Shown here one piece after another: positions 18,155-26,692 of a stretch of DNA of 64,000 bases. The number at the start of each line of letters is the position of its first letter. Within the stretch, counting starts at the first letter, position 1. The stretch spans positions 469,282 through 533,281 of the forward strand of contig QMIT01000003.1 in NCBI GenBank assembly GCA_024434115.1, read 5' to 3'. Below the pieces are notes generated by a model, which was not told the DNA's origin, did not search any database, and worked only from the letters and a program-made list of their open reading frames with translations. The DNA comes from Chloroflexota bacterium. GTDB taxonomy: Bacteria; Chloroflexota; Anaerolineae; Aggregatilineales; J027. The position numbers and the translations under genes were made by a program.

Positions 18155-18316
18155 ATGAGTACACGCGATATCTTTGATTACATTATCTACGGGGTCATTG
18201 CCCTCGGGTCTATTTTGGCAGTGCGGCGACTGTATCAAGATTTAACACGCCCACTGCCAGAAGATAACTGGCAAACAACGCAATCAAATGACCAAAAACC
18301 CGAACAACCCAAATAA
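18155..18316 (+). CDS. Small single-pass membrane protein between the T-box and serS
   Basis: This 53-residue protein has one hydrophobic helix (about 9-22, IIYGVIALGSILAV), then a basic patch and a hydrophilic, Gln/Pro-rich tail. ATG 18155 has a very strong ribosome site (GGAAAGGAAGG). Longer readings from 18044 overlap the T-box element and are rejected. It lies inside the T-box transcript, 20 bases before serS, so its expression should rise on serine starvation. I recognise no family. Confidence 0.7.
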   Translation: MSTRDIFDYIIYGVIALGSILAVRRLYQDLTRPLPEDNWQTTQSNDQKPEQPK

Positions 18317-18336
18317 GCTAAGGAGCAACGAACGAC

Positions 18337-19764
18337 ATGCTGGATATTACCCTTATCCGCGAAAAACCCGACTGGGTAAAAGATCAACTGCGTAAGCTGA
18401 ACGACGAGGCCGCTGTCGCCCGCATTGACCGGATTTTGGAACTGGATCAACGCCGGCGTGCCCTGTTGACCGAGGTCGAACAGCTAAAAGCCTTCCGCAA
18501 CAACTTGAGCAAGGCCACAGGTCAACTGCGGGGCAATAAAAAATTGGAGGTCGGGATTAAACAAGCCACTGCCCAAGCCGTGATTGCCGCCCTTGAAGCC
18601 AATGACTATCACAAAGCGCAGGGCCTCTTTGAAAATCCACCTCAAAATGGCAATAGCGCGACGGAAGCCGAATTTCAGGAAACCATGAACGCCCTATTTG
18701 CCCGCCTGAGTGGACTCGGTGACAAAATCACCACCCTTGATGAGCAGGTGCGCGAGGTCGAAGAGGCATTTTATGAGGAGCAGTTGTGGGTTCCCAATAT
18801 GCCCCACGCCAGCGTTCCGGTAGCCGATAGCGACGAAGCCAATATTGCCCATCCGGTGCAGGGTGAAATCCGTAATTTTGGTTTCAGAGCGCAACCCCAT
18901 TGGGAACTTGGCCCCGCGCTAGGCATCATTGATTTCGAGCGTGGCGTCAAAATCGCCGGGACGCGCTTCTATATTTTGGCAGGCATGGGCGCACGGTTGC
19001 AGCGTGCCTTGATTAACTTCCTGCTGGACGAATTGACGACTACATGGGGTTTCGAGGAACTCTATGTGCCGCTGATGGTTAAGCGCGAGGCGATGTACGG
19101 CTCTGGTCAGTTCCCCAAGTTTGTGGATACCAGCTACCCCCTTGCCGATCTCGATATGTATATGCTGCCCACAGCGGAAGTGGCGATTGCCAATATGCTG
19201 GGTGGCGAGATTCTGGATGAGGCCAGTCTGCCGCGCAACTATGTCGGGCATACCCCCTGCTTTCGTCAGGAAAAAATGAGCGCAGGTCGGGATGTGCGGG
19301 GCATCAAACGGGTGCATCAGTTTGAAAAGGTCGAGATGTTCAAATTGGCAAGCCAAGACACCAGCTATGATGAGATGGAAAAAATGATGCAGATTGCTGA
19401 GAGCATGATTGCCAAGCTAGAAATCCCCTATCGTCGGCTGGAAATTGTGACGGGTGATCTTGGTTTTACCGCCACCAAGAAATTCGATATTGAGATGTGG
19501 GCACCCGGCTGCGAAGAATGGCTGGAAGTGTCTTCTATCAGCAATACCGAAGATTTCCAAGCCCGCCGTGCCAATATCAAATATCGTCCGGAGGATGGGG
19601 GCAAGGCCAAATTTGTGCATATGCTGAACGGCTCTTGCCTCGGTATTCCACGCACCGTGATTGCGATCATGGAAAATTACCAGACCGCTGATGGCGCGAT
19701 TGTCATCCCGACTGCGTTGCGGCCCTATCTCGGTGGTCAAGAAATCATCGAACCAAAGAGCTAA
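18337..19764 (+). CDS. serS: Serine--tRNA ligase
   Basis: This 475-residue class II synthetase charges tRNA-Ser. It has an N-terminal coiled-coil tRNA-binding arm and then a catalytic core. Motif 2 is CFRQEKMSAGRDVRGIKRVH with QFEKVEMF, the serine site includes PTAEVAIANM and EVSSISNTEDFQARR, and motif 3 is the GIPRTVIAIMENYQ segment. The protein is about 50 residues longer than a typical bacterial SerRS; the extra length falls in the arm (about residues 55-115), where the sequence between the two helices is expanded. It starts after AAGGAG. Regulation by the upstream T-box, with a serine specifier, is consistent with its function. Confidence 0.97.
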   Translation: MLDITLIREKPDWVKDQLRKLNDEAAVARIDRILELDQRRRALLTEVEQLKAFRNNLSKATGQLRGNKKLEVGIKQATAQAVIAALEANDYHKAQGLFENPPQNGNSATEAEFQETMNALFARLSGLGDKITTLDEQVREVEEAFYEEQLWVPNMPHASVPVADSDEANIAHPVQGEIRNFGFRAQPHWELGPALGIIDFERGVKIAGTRFYILAGMGARLQRALINFLLDELTTTWGFEELYVPLMVKREAMYGSGQFPKFVDTSYPLADLDMYMLPTAEVAIANMLGGEILDEASLPRNYVGHTPCFRQEKMSAGRDVRGIKRVHQFEKVEMFKLASQDTSYDEMEKMMQIAESMIAKLEIPYRRLEIVTGDLGFTATKKFDIEMWAPGCEEWLEVSSISNTEDFQARRANIKYRPEDGGKAKFVHMLNGSCLGIPRTVIAIMENYQTADGAIVIPTALRPYLGGQEIIEPKS

Positions 19765-19769
19765 TCCCG

Positions 19770-20225
19770 ATGTTTAAAAGAGTTCTCGCCAGATTGGTGC
19801 ATGGGGTGGGGACGATGCGCCGCTTTCACGCATTGGCCTCGCGCCACCGCGCCGATTTTCAAGCCGCCGAACGCTGGTTTACCCGCGCCCTCAATATGGA
19901 TAACAGCTACCAGTTGGCACGTTTTAATCGGGGCTTGCTGCGCTGGCGAGAACTGGATGATTGGGCGGGGGCTATCGCGGACTTCACGACGCTCCTCGCC
20001 CAAAATCCTGATTATGTGGATGCGTTGTTTAATCGTGCCATGACCTATGCCCGTGTTGGCAATTATCAATTGGCGATTGAGGACTTTGAACGTTTTCTAG
20101 ACATCGCTCCCAATTCCCGTTGGGCACGCCACGCTTATAATCAACTCGAAGGCCTATATGCCATCACCGATGATTTAGCGAAACCCCTACCGCCCTCGGA
20201 ATCCCCACCCCTGTTAGGGCCATAG
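19770..20225 (+). CDS. Small TPR-repeat protein
   Basis: This 151-residue protein contains about three tetratricopeptide repeats (about 28-130), recognisable from AERWFTRALNMDNSYQLARFN, AIADFTTLLAQNPDYVDALFNRA and AIEDFERFLDIAPNSRWAR. The N-terminal region is basic. No signal or membrane segment is seen, so it is probably a cytoplasmic scaffold. It follows serS by five bases and may share its transcript. It converges on the minus-strand propeller gene, the two stops being four bases apart. Confidence 0.75.
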   Translation: MFKRVLARLVHGVGTMRRFHALASRHRADFQAAERWFTRALNMDNSYQLARFNRGLLRWRELDDWAGAIADFTTLLAQNPDYVDALFNRAMTYARVGNYQLAIEDFERFLDIAPNSRWARHAYNQLEGLYAITDDLAKPLPPSESPPLLGP

Positions 20226-20229
20226 ATCA

Positions 20230-21324
20230 TTATTCAGATGTGACCACCCGCCAAATATCAAGCCCCATGTCGCAACCGATGACCAATGTCGTGCCATCAC
20301 GCGAAAGCTGCACCAAATCGGGCTGAACACGGTTACACTGGCGATACGGGCCAAGATCAATGCGTTCACCTGTTTCGACTAGCCACGCACTGACCGTGCC
20401 CGGTGCATCTTTGGGGTCAACGCCGATAATCACATCCGCACCCGTAGTCAATTTGAGATGTGAGATATAGAATCCCTCTCCCAATGAGGCCACTTCGCGG
20501 TCAGACAGCACCTCAAAATCTACCAGATGCAGCGCATTATAGTCCCCGTTCAGCCATACATAATGCGTACCGGACTGATTAATCCCACCAAACATCGCCA
20601 ACTCGCCAACCGACACCGTTGCAGTCAGCGTATTATCATTCATATCCCACCGATACAAATGTCCATTAAAATCCATCGTAAGCGCGAGTGGGGGTGGCAC
20701 ACGACCAACCCTTGCCGCCGCATCTTGATTGGGGATGACAAACAATTGGTCGTACAGAAAAACGGGGGTATCCGGCTGATTCATATCCAACTGCCAGACC
20801 GCTGTTTGGCCCATCCTATCGGTGATTTCCACATAGACACTGTTTCCACACCCTGCCGGGTCTTGTAGCCACAAGTCATTCACAAAATCCGTTGGCGTAT
20901 TCAAGGCCATCCGAACAACATTATCTTCCCCTTGGTCGAGCCGATAAACTTCGACAAAACCCTGATACCCGGCATACAGACATGCCCCATCACCCGACAG
21001 TGTCCGAAAGATGCTGCTATCAGTGATCGGCATCACCGATAAATCCTCACCATAGCCCCACAAAATCGCACGACTGAGGGGCGGTTGTCCCGGCTCATTG
21101 CCAAAGGTGATGATTTTGCTGCCATCACTGTTGATAACAAACAGCCCGGATGCCGATTCAAGCCCCTCCGGTATGGCCGCAAAATCAAACTGCTGCACCG
21201 ATTGTAAATCCCGAATATTTTCGGCAGTAACCACAGCGTAACCCGATTGTTGTGCCTGTACGGGCGCAATGAACACCAACAACCCGACGAATATCCATAT
21301 TCCTAAATGCTTCGCCAATACCAT
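20230..21324 (-). CDS. Secreted beta-propeller-like protein
   Basis: This 364-residue protein has an N-terminal signal peptide (about 5-24, ending VQAQQ) and repeated blades reminiscent of WD40/YVTN propellers (for example GLFVINSDGSKIITFGNE, LALTMDFNGHLYRWDMND, LVQLSRDGTTLVIGCDMG). No catalytic motif is seen. ATG 21324 abuts its AAGGAG site; TTG 21318 has better spacing. It is the last gene of a minus-strand run with the TolB-like protein and KAS III. Its function is unknown; it is probably extracytoplasmic and interaction-forming. Confidence 0.65.
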   Translation of the reverse strand: MVLAKHLGIWIFVGLLVFIAPVQAQQSGYAVVTAENIRDLQSVQQFDFAAIPEGLESASGLFVINSDGSKIITFGNEPGQPPLSRAILWGYGEDLSVMPITDSSIFRTLSGDGACLYAGYQGFVEVYRLDQGEDNVVRMALNTPTDFVNDLWLQDPAGCGNSVYVEITDRMGQTAVWQLDMNQPDTPVFLYDQLFVIPNQDAAARVGRVPPPLALTMDFNGHLYRWDMNDNTLTATVSVGELAMFGGINQSGTHYVWLNGDYNALHLVDFEVLSDREVASLGEGFYISHLKLTTGADVIIGVDPKDAPGTVSAWLVETGERIDLGPYRQCNRVQPDLVQLSRDGTTLVIGCDMGLDIWRVVTSE

Positions 21325-22310
21325 CTCCTTTTAGAAAAACTTGCCCCCAACAACATTGCCCCTGTCGTAAATGTCCAAACAGGCAGGAACGGCTTTGTCC
21401 ATACCCTGACCATCGGCGGCGACCATGCCGGAGCAGTATCATGCACCAAGTTATCGGTCAGCCGCTGCACATCCGACCCATCGGGCCGCATCCGATAAAT
21501 TTCACGGTTGCCGTCGCGCTCCGACACAAACGCAATCCATTTGCCATCCGGCGACCACGCGGGCATCCCATCAAAACCAAGGGCATCCGTCAGACGGCGG
21601 CCTACCTGCCCATTAAAGTCCGTCACGTACAGATCGGTGTCGCCCTCTCGAAAAGATTGGAACACAATCCATTTGCCATCTGGCGACCACGACGGCGCAA
21701 GATCACGCCCGTTGTTATAGGTCAAGCGTGTTAGATCTGAACCATCAGGCCGCATTCGATAAAGTTCATAATCTACTTGGCGATTCGATTCAAATGCAAT
21801 CCATTCCCCATCCGGCGACCACGCTGGGGAGTTATCTTCGTGCATATCGGTGGTAATTTTGGTCACCTGCGTTCCATCGGCCCGCACGGTATAGAGTTCA
21901 GAGCTATGTTGCGACAGGGGATCCGCCGAAACAAACGCGATTTGACTGCCATCGGGTGACCAATCAGGGGCACGTGATGTCAGAGAAAATGCCGTAATCC
22001 GCTTCAAGTGTGTTCCGTCTGGAGCAATACGATATAAACCCGCCCCGTTATCCCGATACGAATAAAACACAATCCAATTCCCATCGGGTGACCAAGCTGG
22101 CTCAAAATCACCCCCAGCGCTTTGGGGTAGAGGGCGCAAAAACTTGCCATCTACACGCACGGTAAAAAGCTGCCATTCTTGTCCAACGCGGGAGTTAAAA
22201 ATCACCCACATCGGCTCGGCTTCTTGATGCCGCCCCCACGCGATGACACCCGTTGTCATCCAGATCAGCAGTGCGGCAGCAACGGCAAATGAACGAATCA
22301 TCAATCGCAT
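21303..22310 (-). CDS. Secreted TolB-like PD40 propeller protein, possibly frameshifted at its C-terminus
   Basis: This 335-residue protein has an N-terminal signal/anchor (about 4-24) and six or seven PD40 blades, each with the AWSPDG-type signature (for example AWSPDGNWIVF, DWSPDGSQIAF, AWSPDGEWIAF, SWSPDGKWIVF, AWSPDGKWIAF) and RMRPDGSD-type loops. In the last blade the signature reads AWSPP and the frame then gives an unrelated hydrophobic tail. Shifting frame there restores WSPDG and ends at a stop just before the AAGGAG of the next gene. The start is ATG 22310, with AAGGA upstream; the longer reading from 22403 overlaps the KAS III gene. It is likely an extracytoplasmic binding protein, without a visible Pal/Tol partner. 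Confidence 0.72.
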   Translation of the reverse strand: MRLMIRSFAVAAALLIWMTTGVIAWGRHQEAEPMWVIFNSRVGQEWQLFTVRVDGKFLRPLPQSAGGDFEPAWSPDGNWIVFYSYRDNGAGLYRIAPDGTHLKRITAFSLTSRAPDWSPDGSQIAFVSADPLSQHSSELYTVRADGTQVTKITTDMHEDNSPAWSPDGEWIAFESNRQVDYELYRMRPDGSDLTRLTYNNGRDLAPSWSPDGKWIVFQSFREGDTDLYVTDFNGQVGRRLTDALGFDGMPAWSPDGKWIAFVSERDGNREIYRMRPDGSDVQRLTDNLVHDTAPAWSPPMVRVWTKPFLPVWTFTTGAMLLGASFSKRRWYWRSI

Positions 22311-22353
22311 TGGTAAATCCTTACTACTAGCGATAAAAGTTATCAGTAATCGC

Positions 22354-23397
22354 TTAGATATGCTCCTCGTCCATTGTCTGGCCCCAACGGATGGCGGCAG
22401 CACTCCATGTATAGCCTGTACCTGCGCCCGCCATGACCACTAGATCACCGTTATGGAGCAAACCGCGCTGATGCGCAAGATCAAGCGCCACGATTTGGTC
22501 TACCGACTGCATATGTCCATACTCATCCAGATAAATCGCCTGCTCTTGCTTTAAATTTAGCTCGGCCAAGAGCGCCTCGTGGAAGGATCGTTTCATATGC
22601 ACTAGCGCTAAAAACTTGATATCCGCCAGAGTATAACCCTCGGCATCCGTTTCTACCGCCCGTCGAATCACTTCTTTGAAATTTGGCATGGAGACTTCAC
22701 CCAAATGTTCTCCCATATAGGTTAGGTTGGTCACATCCAATTGATGTTGATGTTGCGCCACCGTATCACTGCTAGCGGGCGCGACACTGCCCCCCGCCTG
22801 CATCACTACCGTCTTACTCAGTGACCCATCACTTAGGGCCGCCGCCCCCAACACCATATTTTCCGCATAACCCCGTTCCAGCAGCATCGCACCACCACCC
22901 CCCCCAAAATTGAACATAAAACGGGCACGTTCATTACGATAGTCTACCAAGTCGTTTTCGCGGGAGGCGGTCACTAATAGAACATGTCGTAGATGATGAT
23001 CGTCGCGCATCATCGCCCGCGCGGATTTAAGGGCAATCGGCGCACCCGCACACAGCGCATACAGTTCAAAGGCGGCGGCTTTTTTCGCCCCCAAAATTTC
23101 TTGGATACGGGTCGCGGCTGACCACACAATATGATCTTTATACTCACTGCCATGATAGAGGATTAAATCAAGGTCGGCGGGGTCAAAATTGACTTTTTCA
23201 AGTGCCTGTAAGCCAGCTTTGGCCGCCATTTCTGCACAGTGGTCATCCGGCCCGGCCACATGTTTTTGGCGCAGGCCCATTTTTTCGATAACCACCTGTT
23301 CCGGTACACCGCTCGCTGCGGCAACATCGGCGGCTGTTTCAATTTTTTCAGGGAAGTAAGTTCCCCACGAACGGATTCCAATCATCGGCAATGTCAT
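22354..23397 (-). CDS. 3-oxoacyl-ACP synthase III-like thiolase-fold enzyme
   Basis: This 347-residue condensing enzyme belongs to the KAS III (FabH-like) superfamily. The nucleophile is probably Cys116 in ALCAGAPIALKSA, and a catalytic His lies in LVHMKRSFHEALL. Where FabH has the Asn of GNTSAAS, this protein has YGHMQSVDQ, so the third catalytic residue is His or lost. The C-terminal GAGTGYTWSAAAIRW matches the family. It may use acyl-CoA or acyl-ACP in a non-housekeeping condensation; the substrate cannot be predicted. The start is ATG 23397 with AAGGGGAT upstream. A terminator separates it from the upstream TlpA-PPC gene, and two propeller genes follow on the same strand. Confidence 0.8.
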   Translation of the reverse strand: MTLPMIGIRSWGTYFPEKIETAADVAAASGVPEQVVIEKMGLRQKHVAGPDDHCAEMAAKAGLQALEKVNFDPADLDLILYHGSEYKDHIVWSAATRIQEILGAKKAAAFELYALCAGAPIALKSARAMMRDDHHLRHVLLVTASRENDLVDYRNERARFMFNFGGGGGAMLLERGYAENMVLGAAALSDGSLSKTVVMQAGGSVAPASSDTVAQHQHQLDVTNLTYMGEHLGEVSMPNFKEVIRRAVETDAEGYTLADIKFLALVHMKRSFHEALLAELNLKQEQAIYLDEYGHMQSVDQIVALDLAHQRGLLHNGDLVVMAGAGTGYTWSAAAIRWGQTMDEEHI

Positions 23398-23461
23398 AGG
23401 GGTATCCCCTTTTCTGGGCAAATCAGAATAACATCTCTACTTCAATTGTAATCCTTTCAAA

Positions 23462-23494
23462 TCAAAAAGGGACGGATTATCACCTCCATCCCTT
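23462..23494 (-). terminator. Terminator after the TlpA-PPC gene
   Basis: On the minus strand AAGGGATGG pairs with CCGTCCCTT (23467-23494; one wobble) and is followed by TTTTTGAT. It isolates the secreted fusion gene from KAS III downstream. Confidence 0.8.
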
Positions 23495-23528
23495 TTCTTA
23501 TGTGCGGTGTTAAATTTTGCTGATCGGT

Positions 23529-25727
23529 TTAGTTCTCAACCGTGATGACGAGTTCATACGTCCCTGCCGAAAGGCCATTAAATGCGCCATAGCGCGTGGC
23601 AACGATGGTATAGGCTCCATCCGCAGGCAGTTTAAACCGACGAATAGCGGCGTCCTTACCGATACCTGCGAAATCCTCATCATTAAAGACCAGTTCTTGC
23701 CCTGCTGCATCAAACACGCTGAGATAGCTATCCAAGTCGCCGTCGGCGCGTTGCATCGTAATGGTGACAATATCCCCTGCCTTGCCCACAAATACATAGC
23801 GCTGTTCAAGGCTGGCACTGTCTACCGCCCCGACCACCGTCATGCCATATTCAATTTCCAACCCCTCCGCATTTCCGGTGGGGGGATTAGAAACGACAGG
23901 TGGCGTAGTGGTCGTATCCTCCCCAGTGCCGAGGGTCAAGATCAGAGTGTAATCGCCAAAACTTGTGCCATCCGTCGAAAGGTAGCGGCTGGCAACAATC
24001 TGATAGGTTCCATCATCGGTCAAGGTATAGGTCAGTTCCGAATCGGTGGTGGTCATATCGGCATCATCATTCGCGCCGCGTAGGGTGCCATCTGGCCCAT
24101 AGAGCGTTAGTTGCGTATCCAGCGTCCGACCCGCATCGGCCACCATCTGAATCACAACGGTATCGCCTGCCGCACCTTCAAATTCATAGAGATGGAAGGG
24201 TGTGCTGTCATCAATCGAGCCAGTCACACTGTCACCATAAGCCAATATTGCCTCAACCTGACCATCACCGCCCGCCTGACCGCCATCGCTGCCCGAACCA
24301 GTATCCGTAGTCGTTTCAAGGCCATTGGTCGCAGGGGTGCCATCCGCATTGACGCCCGAAACCATCAGGGTGAACGTAATCGCCCCGGCGCGTGACCGCA
24401 TTGGACGTGAAACATAGACGCTGTAAGAGCCATCTTGGGGTATGGTCGCCTCGTAGGTCAATAAGCCATTTTCAGTAGACTCAAAGGGTACCACTCGTTG
24501 ACCGGCCCCCAAGCGCACTTCTAAATGGAGGATTTCAGTCGGGACATCATGTTCCAATGTAAAGGTCAAGACCTGTCCGGCTTTCGCATCCATCAGATAG
24601 GCGGCTTGGGTATAGTCGGTGGTCAAGCGCGAACTGACCGGAATATCAAAGATAATTTGATTACCAACCGCTGCCCCCGCCTTCGAGACGACCAAATTGT
24701 ATCCACCTTCGGCAAGCCCATCCCGTTCAAGGAAGCGGGTCGCTACGAGGACATAGGTTCCATCGGAGGGCAGGGTAAGTTCAAGATGCGAATAGGGCGG
24801 GTTCGGGCCATCATCATTTTCAGCAATTCGTTCGCCATCCGGCCCAAATAACACAAGATACGCATCAAAATCAGGCTCGGTGGAGGTCATATCAATCGTG
24901 ACGTCATCCCCGGCTTTCCCCTCAAAGCTATAAACATCCTGCCACTGCTCATCGGTAATCTCGCCCGTCACCTGCTGATAATAAACAATCGGCGTGGCGC
25001 TGGCTGCATCTACCGGGTCAAGGGTGGCAATAAATTCCGGCACTTCAATCGTCGAGGTGTCAATACTGCCTTCGCTGGGAGCCGCAGCCACCGCATTGAA
25101 CAACTCCATCACGGTGCGGGTGACAATGCCGGAATGGGCCAGCAAAATCGTGCCATCCGTATCAATCAAGAGAGTGGTCGGAAAAACCTGCAATCCGATG
25201 GAACGGATATAGGCATCACCGGGGTCAACATACAATGTTAGGCCGTCCGCACCACCTTCAATATCATTCCGCAAAAACCGCTGGGCCGCATCTGGATCAT
25301 CGTTGGCGTTTAGGAACCAAAGATCATAATTTAGCCCACCTGCGCGAGCCATCTCCGCAAGGAAGGGAAATTCAAATCGGCACGGCCCGCACCATGAAGC
25401 CCAGATATTAATTGCGGCAGGTCGTGTCATGGAAGAGGTGTCAATTTCAATGGATTCATCATATAAATCGGTGAAATACCAGTCACCAAACACCGTTCCG
25501 GCTGGTGCATTGATTTCTGAACCATTCATCTCGCCCAAATCGCCCCCACGCCAACGGGTGACATTATGCGTGCGGAGATTTTGGAGGTGAACGGCTTCGG
25601 CTAATTCGTTAATCCGTTGTGTGGCATCGCCTTGGGCGGCGACAGGTTTGAGACGGGGATTACTGTCCAAAAACGACCAACACACGAGTCCTACCAATAA
25701 AACTATTTTCACGGCGTTTTTCATCAT
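23529..25727 (-). CDS. Secreted TlpA-like thioredoxin fused to four PPC domains
   Basis: This 732-residue exported protein has a signal peptide (about 1-31, ending VAAQ). A thioredoxin/TlpA domain follows (about 75-225), with the redox motif WCGPC at Cys113-Cys116 and a cis-Pro in FPTTLLID near residue 182. Four tandem pre-peptidase C-terminal (PPC) beta-sandwich domains come next (about 255-360, 368-470, 490-605 and 620-732), recognised by the repeated DxYLxLFGPDG/LTLYGPDG and DGTYxxVATRF motifs. PPC domains usually follow secreted peptidases; fusion to a disulfide oxidoreductase is unusual. It probably acts outside the membrane in thiol-disulfide exchange, possibly helping cytochrome or secreted-protein maturation. 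It is monocistronic, with a GGAG ribosome site. Confidence 0.85.
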   Translation of the reverse strand: MMKNAVKIVLLVGLVCWSFLDSNPRLKPVAAQGDATQRINELAEAVHLQNLRTHNVTRWRGGDLGEMNGSEINAPAGTVFGDWYFTDLYDESIEIDTSSMTRPAAINIWASWCGPCRFEFPFLAEMARAGGLNYDLWFLNANDDPDAAQRFLRNDIEGGADGLTLYVDPGDAYIRSIGLQVFPTTLLIDTDGTILLAHSGIVTRTVMELFNAVAAAPSEGSIDTSTIEVPEFIATLDPVDAASATPIVYYQQVTGEITDEQWQDVYSFEGKAGDDVTIDMTSTEPDFDAYLVLFGPDGERIAENDDGPNPPYSHLELTLPSDGTYVLVATRFLERDGLAEGGYNLVVSKAGAAVGNQIIFDIPVSSRLTTDYTQAAYLMDAKAGQVLTFTLEHDVPTEILHLEVRLGAGQRVVPFESTENGLLTYEATIPQDGSYSVYVSRPMRSRAGAITFTLMVSGVNADGTPATNGLETTTDTGSGSDGGQAGGDGQVEAILAYGDSVTGSIDDSTPFHLYEFEGAAGDTVVIQMVADAGRTLDTQLTLYGPDGTLRGANDDADMTTTDSELTYTLTDDGTYQIVASRYLSTDGTSFGDYTLILTLGTGEDTTTTPPVVSNPPTGNAEGLEIEYGMTVVGAVDSASLEQRYVFVGKAGDIVTITMQRADGDLDSYLSVFDAAGQELVFNDEDFAGIGKDAAIRRFKLPADGAYTIVATRYGAFNGLSAGTYELVITVEN

Positions 25728-25877
25728 CGTGGCGACTCCATTTCAACATCACAGGACGATGGCGGGTCAAATTCTTTTCCAAAATAAATTTATCTCTCTA
25801 GTCTATCATTTTTTGCGAATGGAGGTTCATGAGAATCAGACGTTTTCGCACCGGAAAATTTACACTCTAAAGAACTA

Positions 25878-25908
25878 TGGACAAGATAGCAACTTTTCCA
25901 TATATAAT
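25878..25908 (+). promoter_or_regulatory. Probable promoter of the HEAT-repeat gene
   Basis: TGGACA (25878-25883) and a perfect TATAAT (25903-25908) are separated by 19 bases, slightly long. Initiation near 25915 would leave about 60 bases before the ATG. The rest of the 250-base gap to the divergent TlpA-PPC gene is AT-rich, with nothing else recognised. Confidence 0.5.
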
Positions 25909-25976
25909 GTGAATAAAGCGAATTTTTTGTGAATTATCAAATCAGAATTCATTTTAGTTCAATGAAAGAGTTTGTA

Positions 25977-26612
25977 ATGGATACCAAAAAAGAGATTACT
26001 GGCCTTGCCCGTCGCATGGCAAAATGTAAAACCTACGACGAAGCGTGGATGTTAGGACTAGAACTGGAAGCCTTTGGGCAGGTCAGTACAGTGGCCTTTA
26101 AATATGTATTGGAACATGGCACACAGATGGCTCGCCACGCCGCCGCCTTTTGGTTATCCGATGAAGCCGAAATCGTCCCTGCCGAAGTTTTTTTGAAGAT
26201 GGCCTCCGATGACGACCACGAAATCCGTTTTCACGCCGCCTATGGCCTCGGTTATGTTCGTCATGCAGATGTCGTCAAAACACTCCAAAAACTGATGCGC
26301 CACGACGTCAATCCAGAAGTCCGTCAAACGGCTGCCCAAAGCCTTTTTGCCGCCGCCAAAATCAATAATGCGGTGGATGCCATCATTGATGACTTCGCTC
26401 ACACGTTAATTCATGACGAATCCTCAATGGTACGCGAAGAAGCCGCTACCAGCCTTGCCAACTTCCTAAAAACACCCGTCTTGCACAAAGCGATAGACTT
26501 GCTAGAAAAAAGCCTTGAGGACACCGATGAGGCAGTTCGGGTTCAGGCCAGAATTTCGCTTTCGGTGCTGCGTAACGAAATTTGGGAAGAACTCCGCGCC
26601 GCCTCAATTTGA
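25977..26612 (+). CDS. HEAT-repeat protein
   Basis: This 211-residue all-helical protein has about five HEAT/PBS-lyase-like repeats. Typical pieces are HEIRFHAAYGLGYVRHADVVKTL, NPEVRQTAAQSLFAAAKI, SMVREEAATSLANFLKT and EAVRVQARISLSVL. It has no signal or membrane segment. ATG 25977 is chosen because AAAGAG lies six bases upstream; ATG 25962 and GTG 25929 would add residues without a ribosome site. It is probably a protein-interaction scaffold. It is transcribed alone and converges on the ABC-2 exporter genes. Confidence 0.75.
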   Translation: MDTKKEITGLARRMAKCKTYDEAWMLGLELEAFGQVSTVAFKYVLEHGTQMARHAAAFWLSDEAEIVPAEVFLKMASDDDHEIRFHAAYGLGYVRHADVVKTLQKLMRHDVNPEVRQTAAQSLFAAAKINNAVDAIIDDFAHTLIHDESSMVREEAATSLANFLKTPVLHKAIDLLEKSLEDTDEAVRVQARISLSVLRNEIWEELRAASI

Positions 26613-26692
26613 TTCAGGCGCAGCGAACTACGTCACCCCAATACCTATAGTCGCTTGTCATACTACCGTCCCCAGATGGATAGGTCGGTAGC

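Noticed and set aside
26663..26691. CTACCG/CGGTAG hairpin between the HEAT gene and the ABC permease
   Set aside because: The stem is short, the loop long and there is no T-run; support is too weak to call a terminator.
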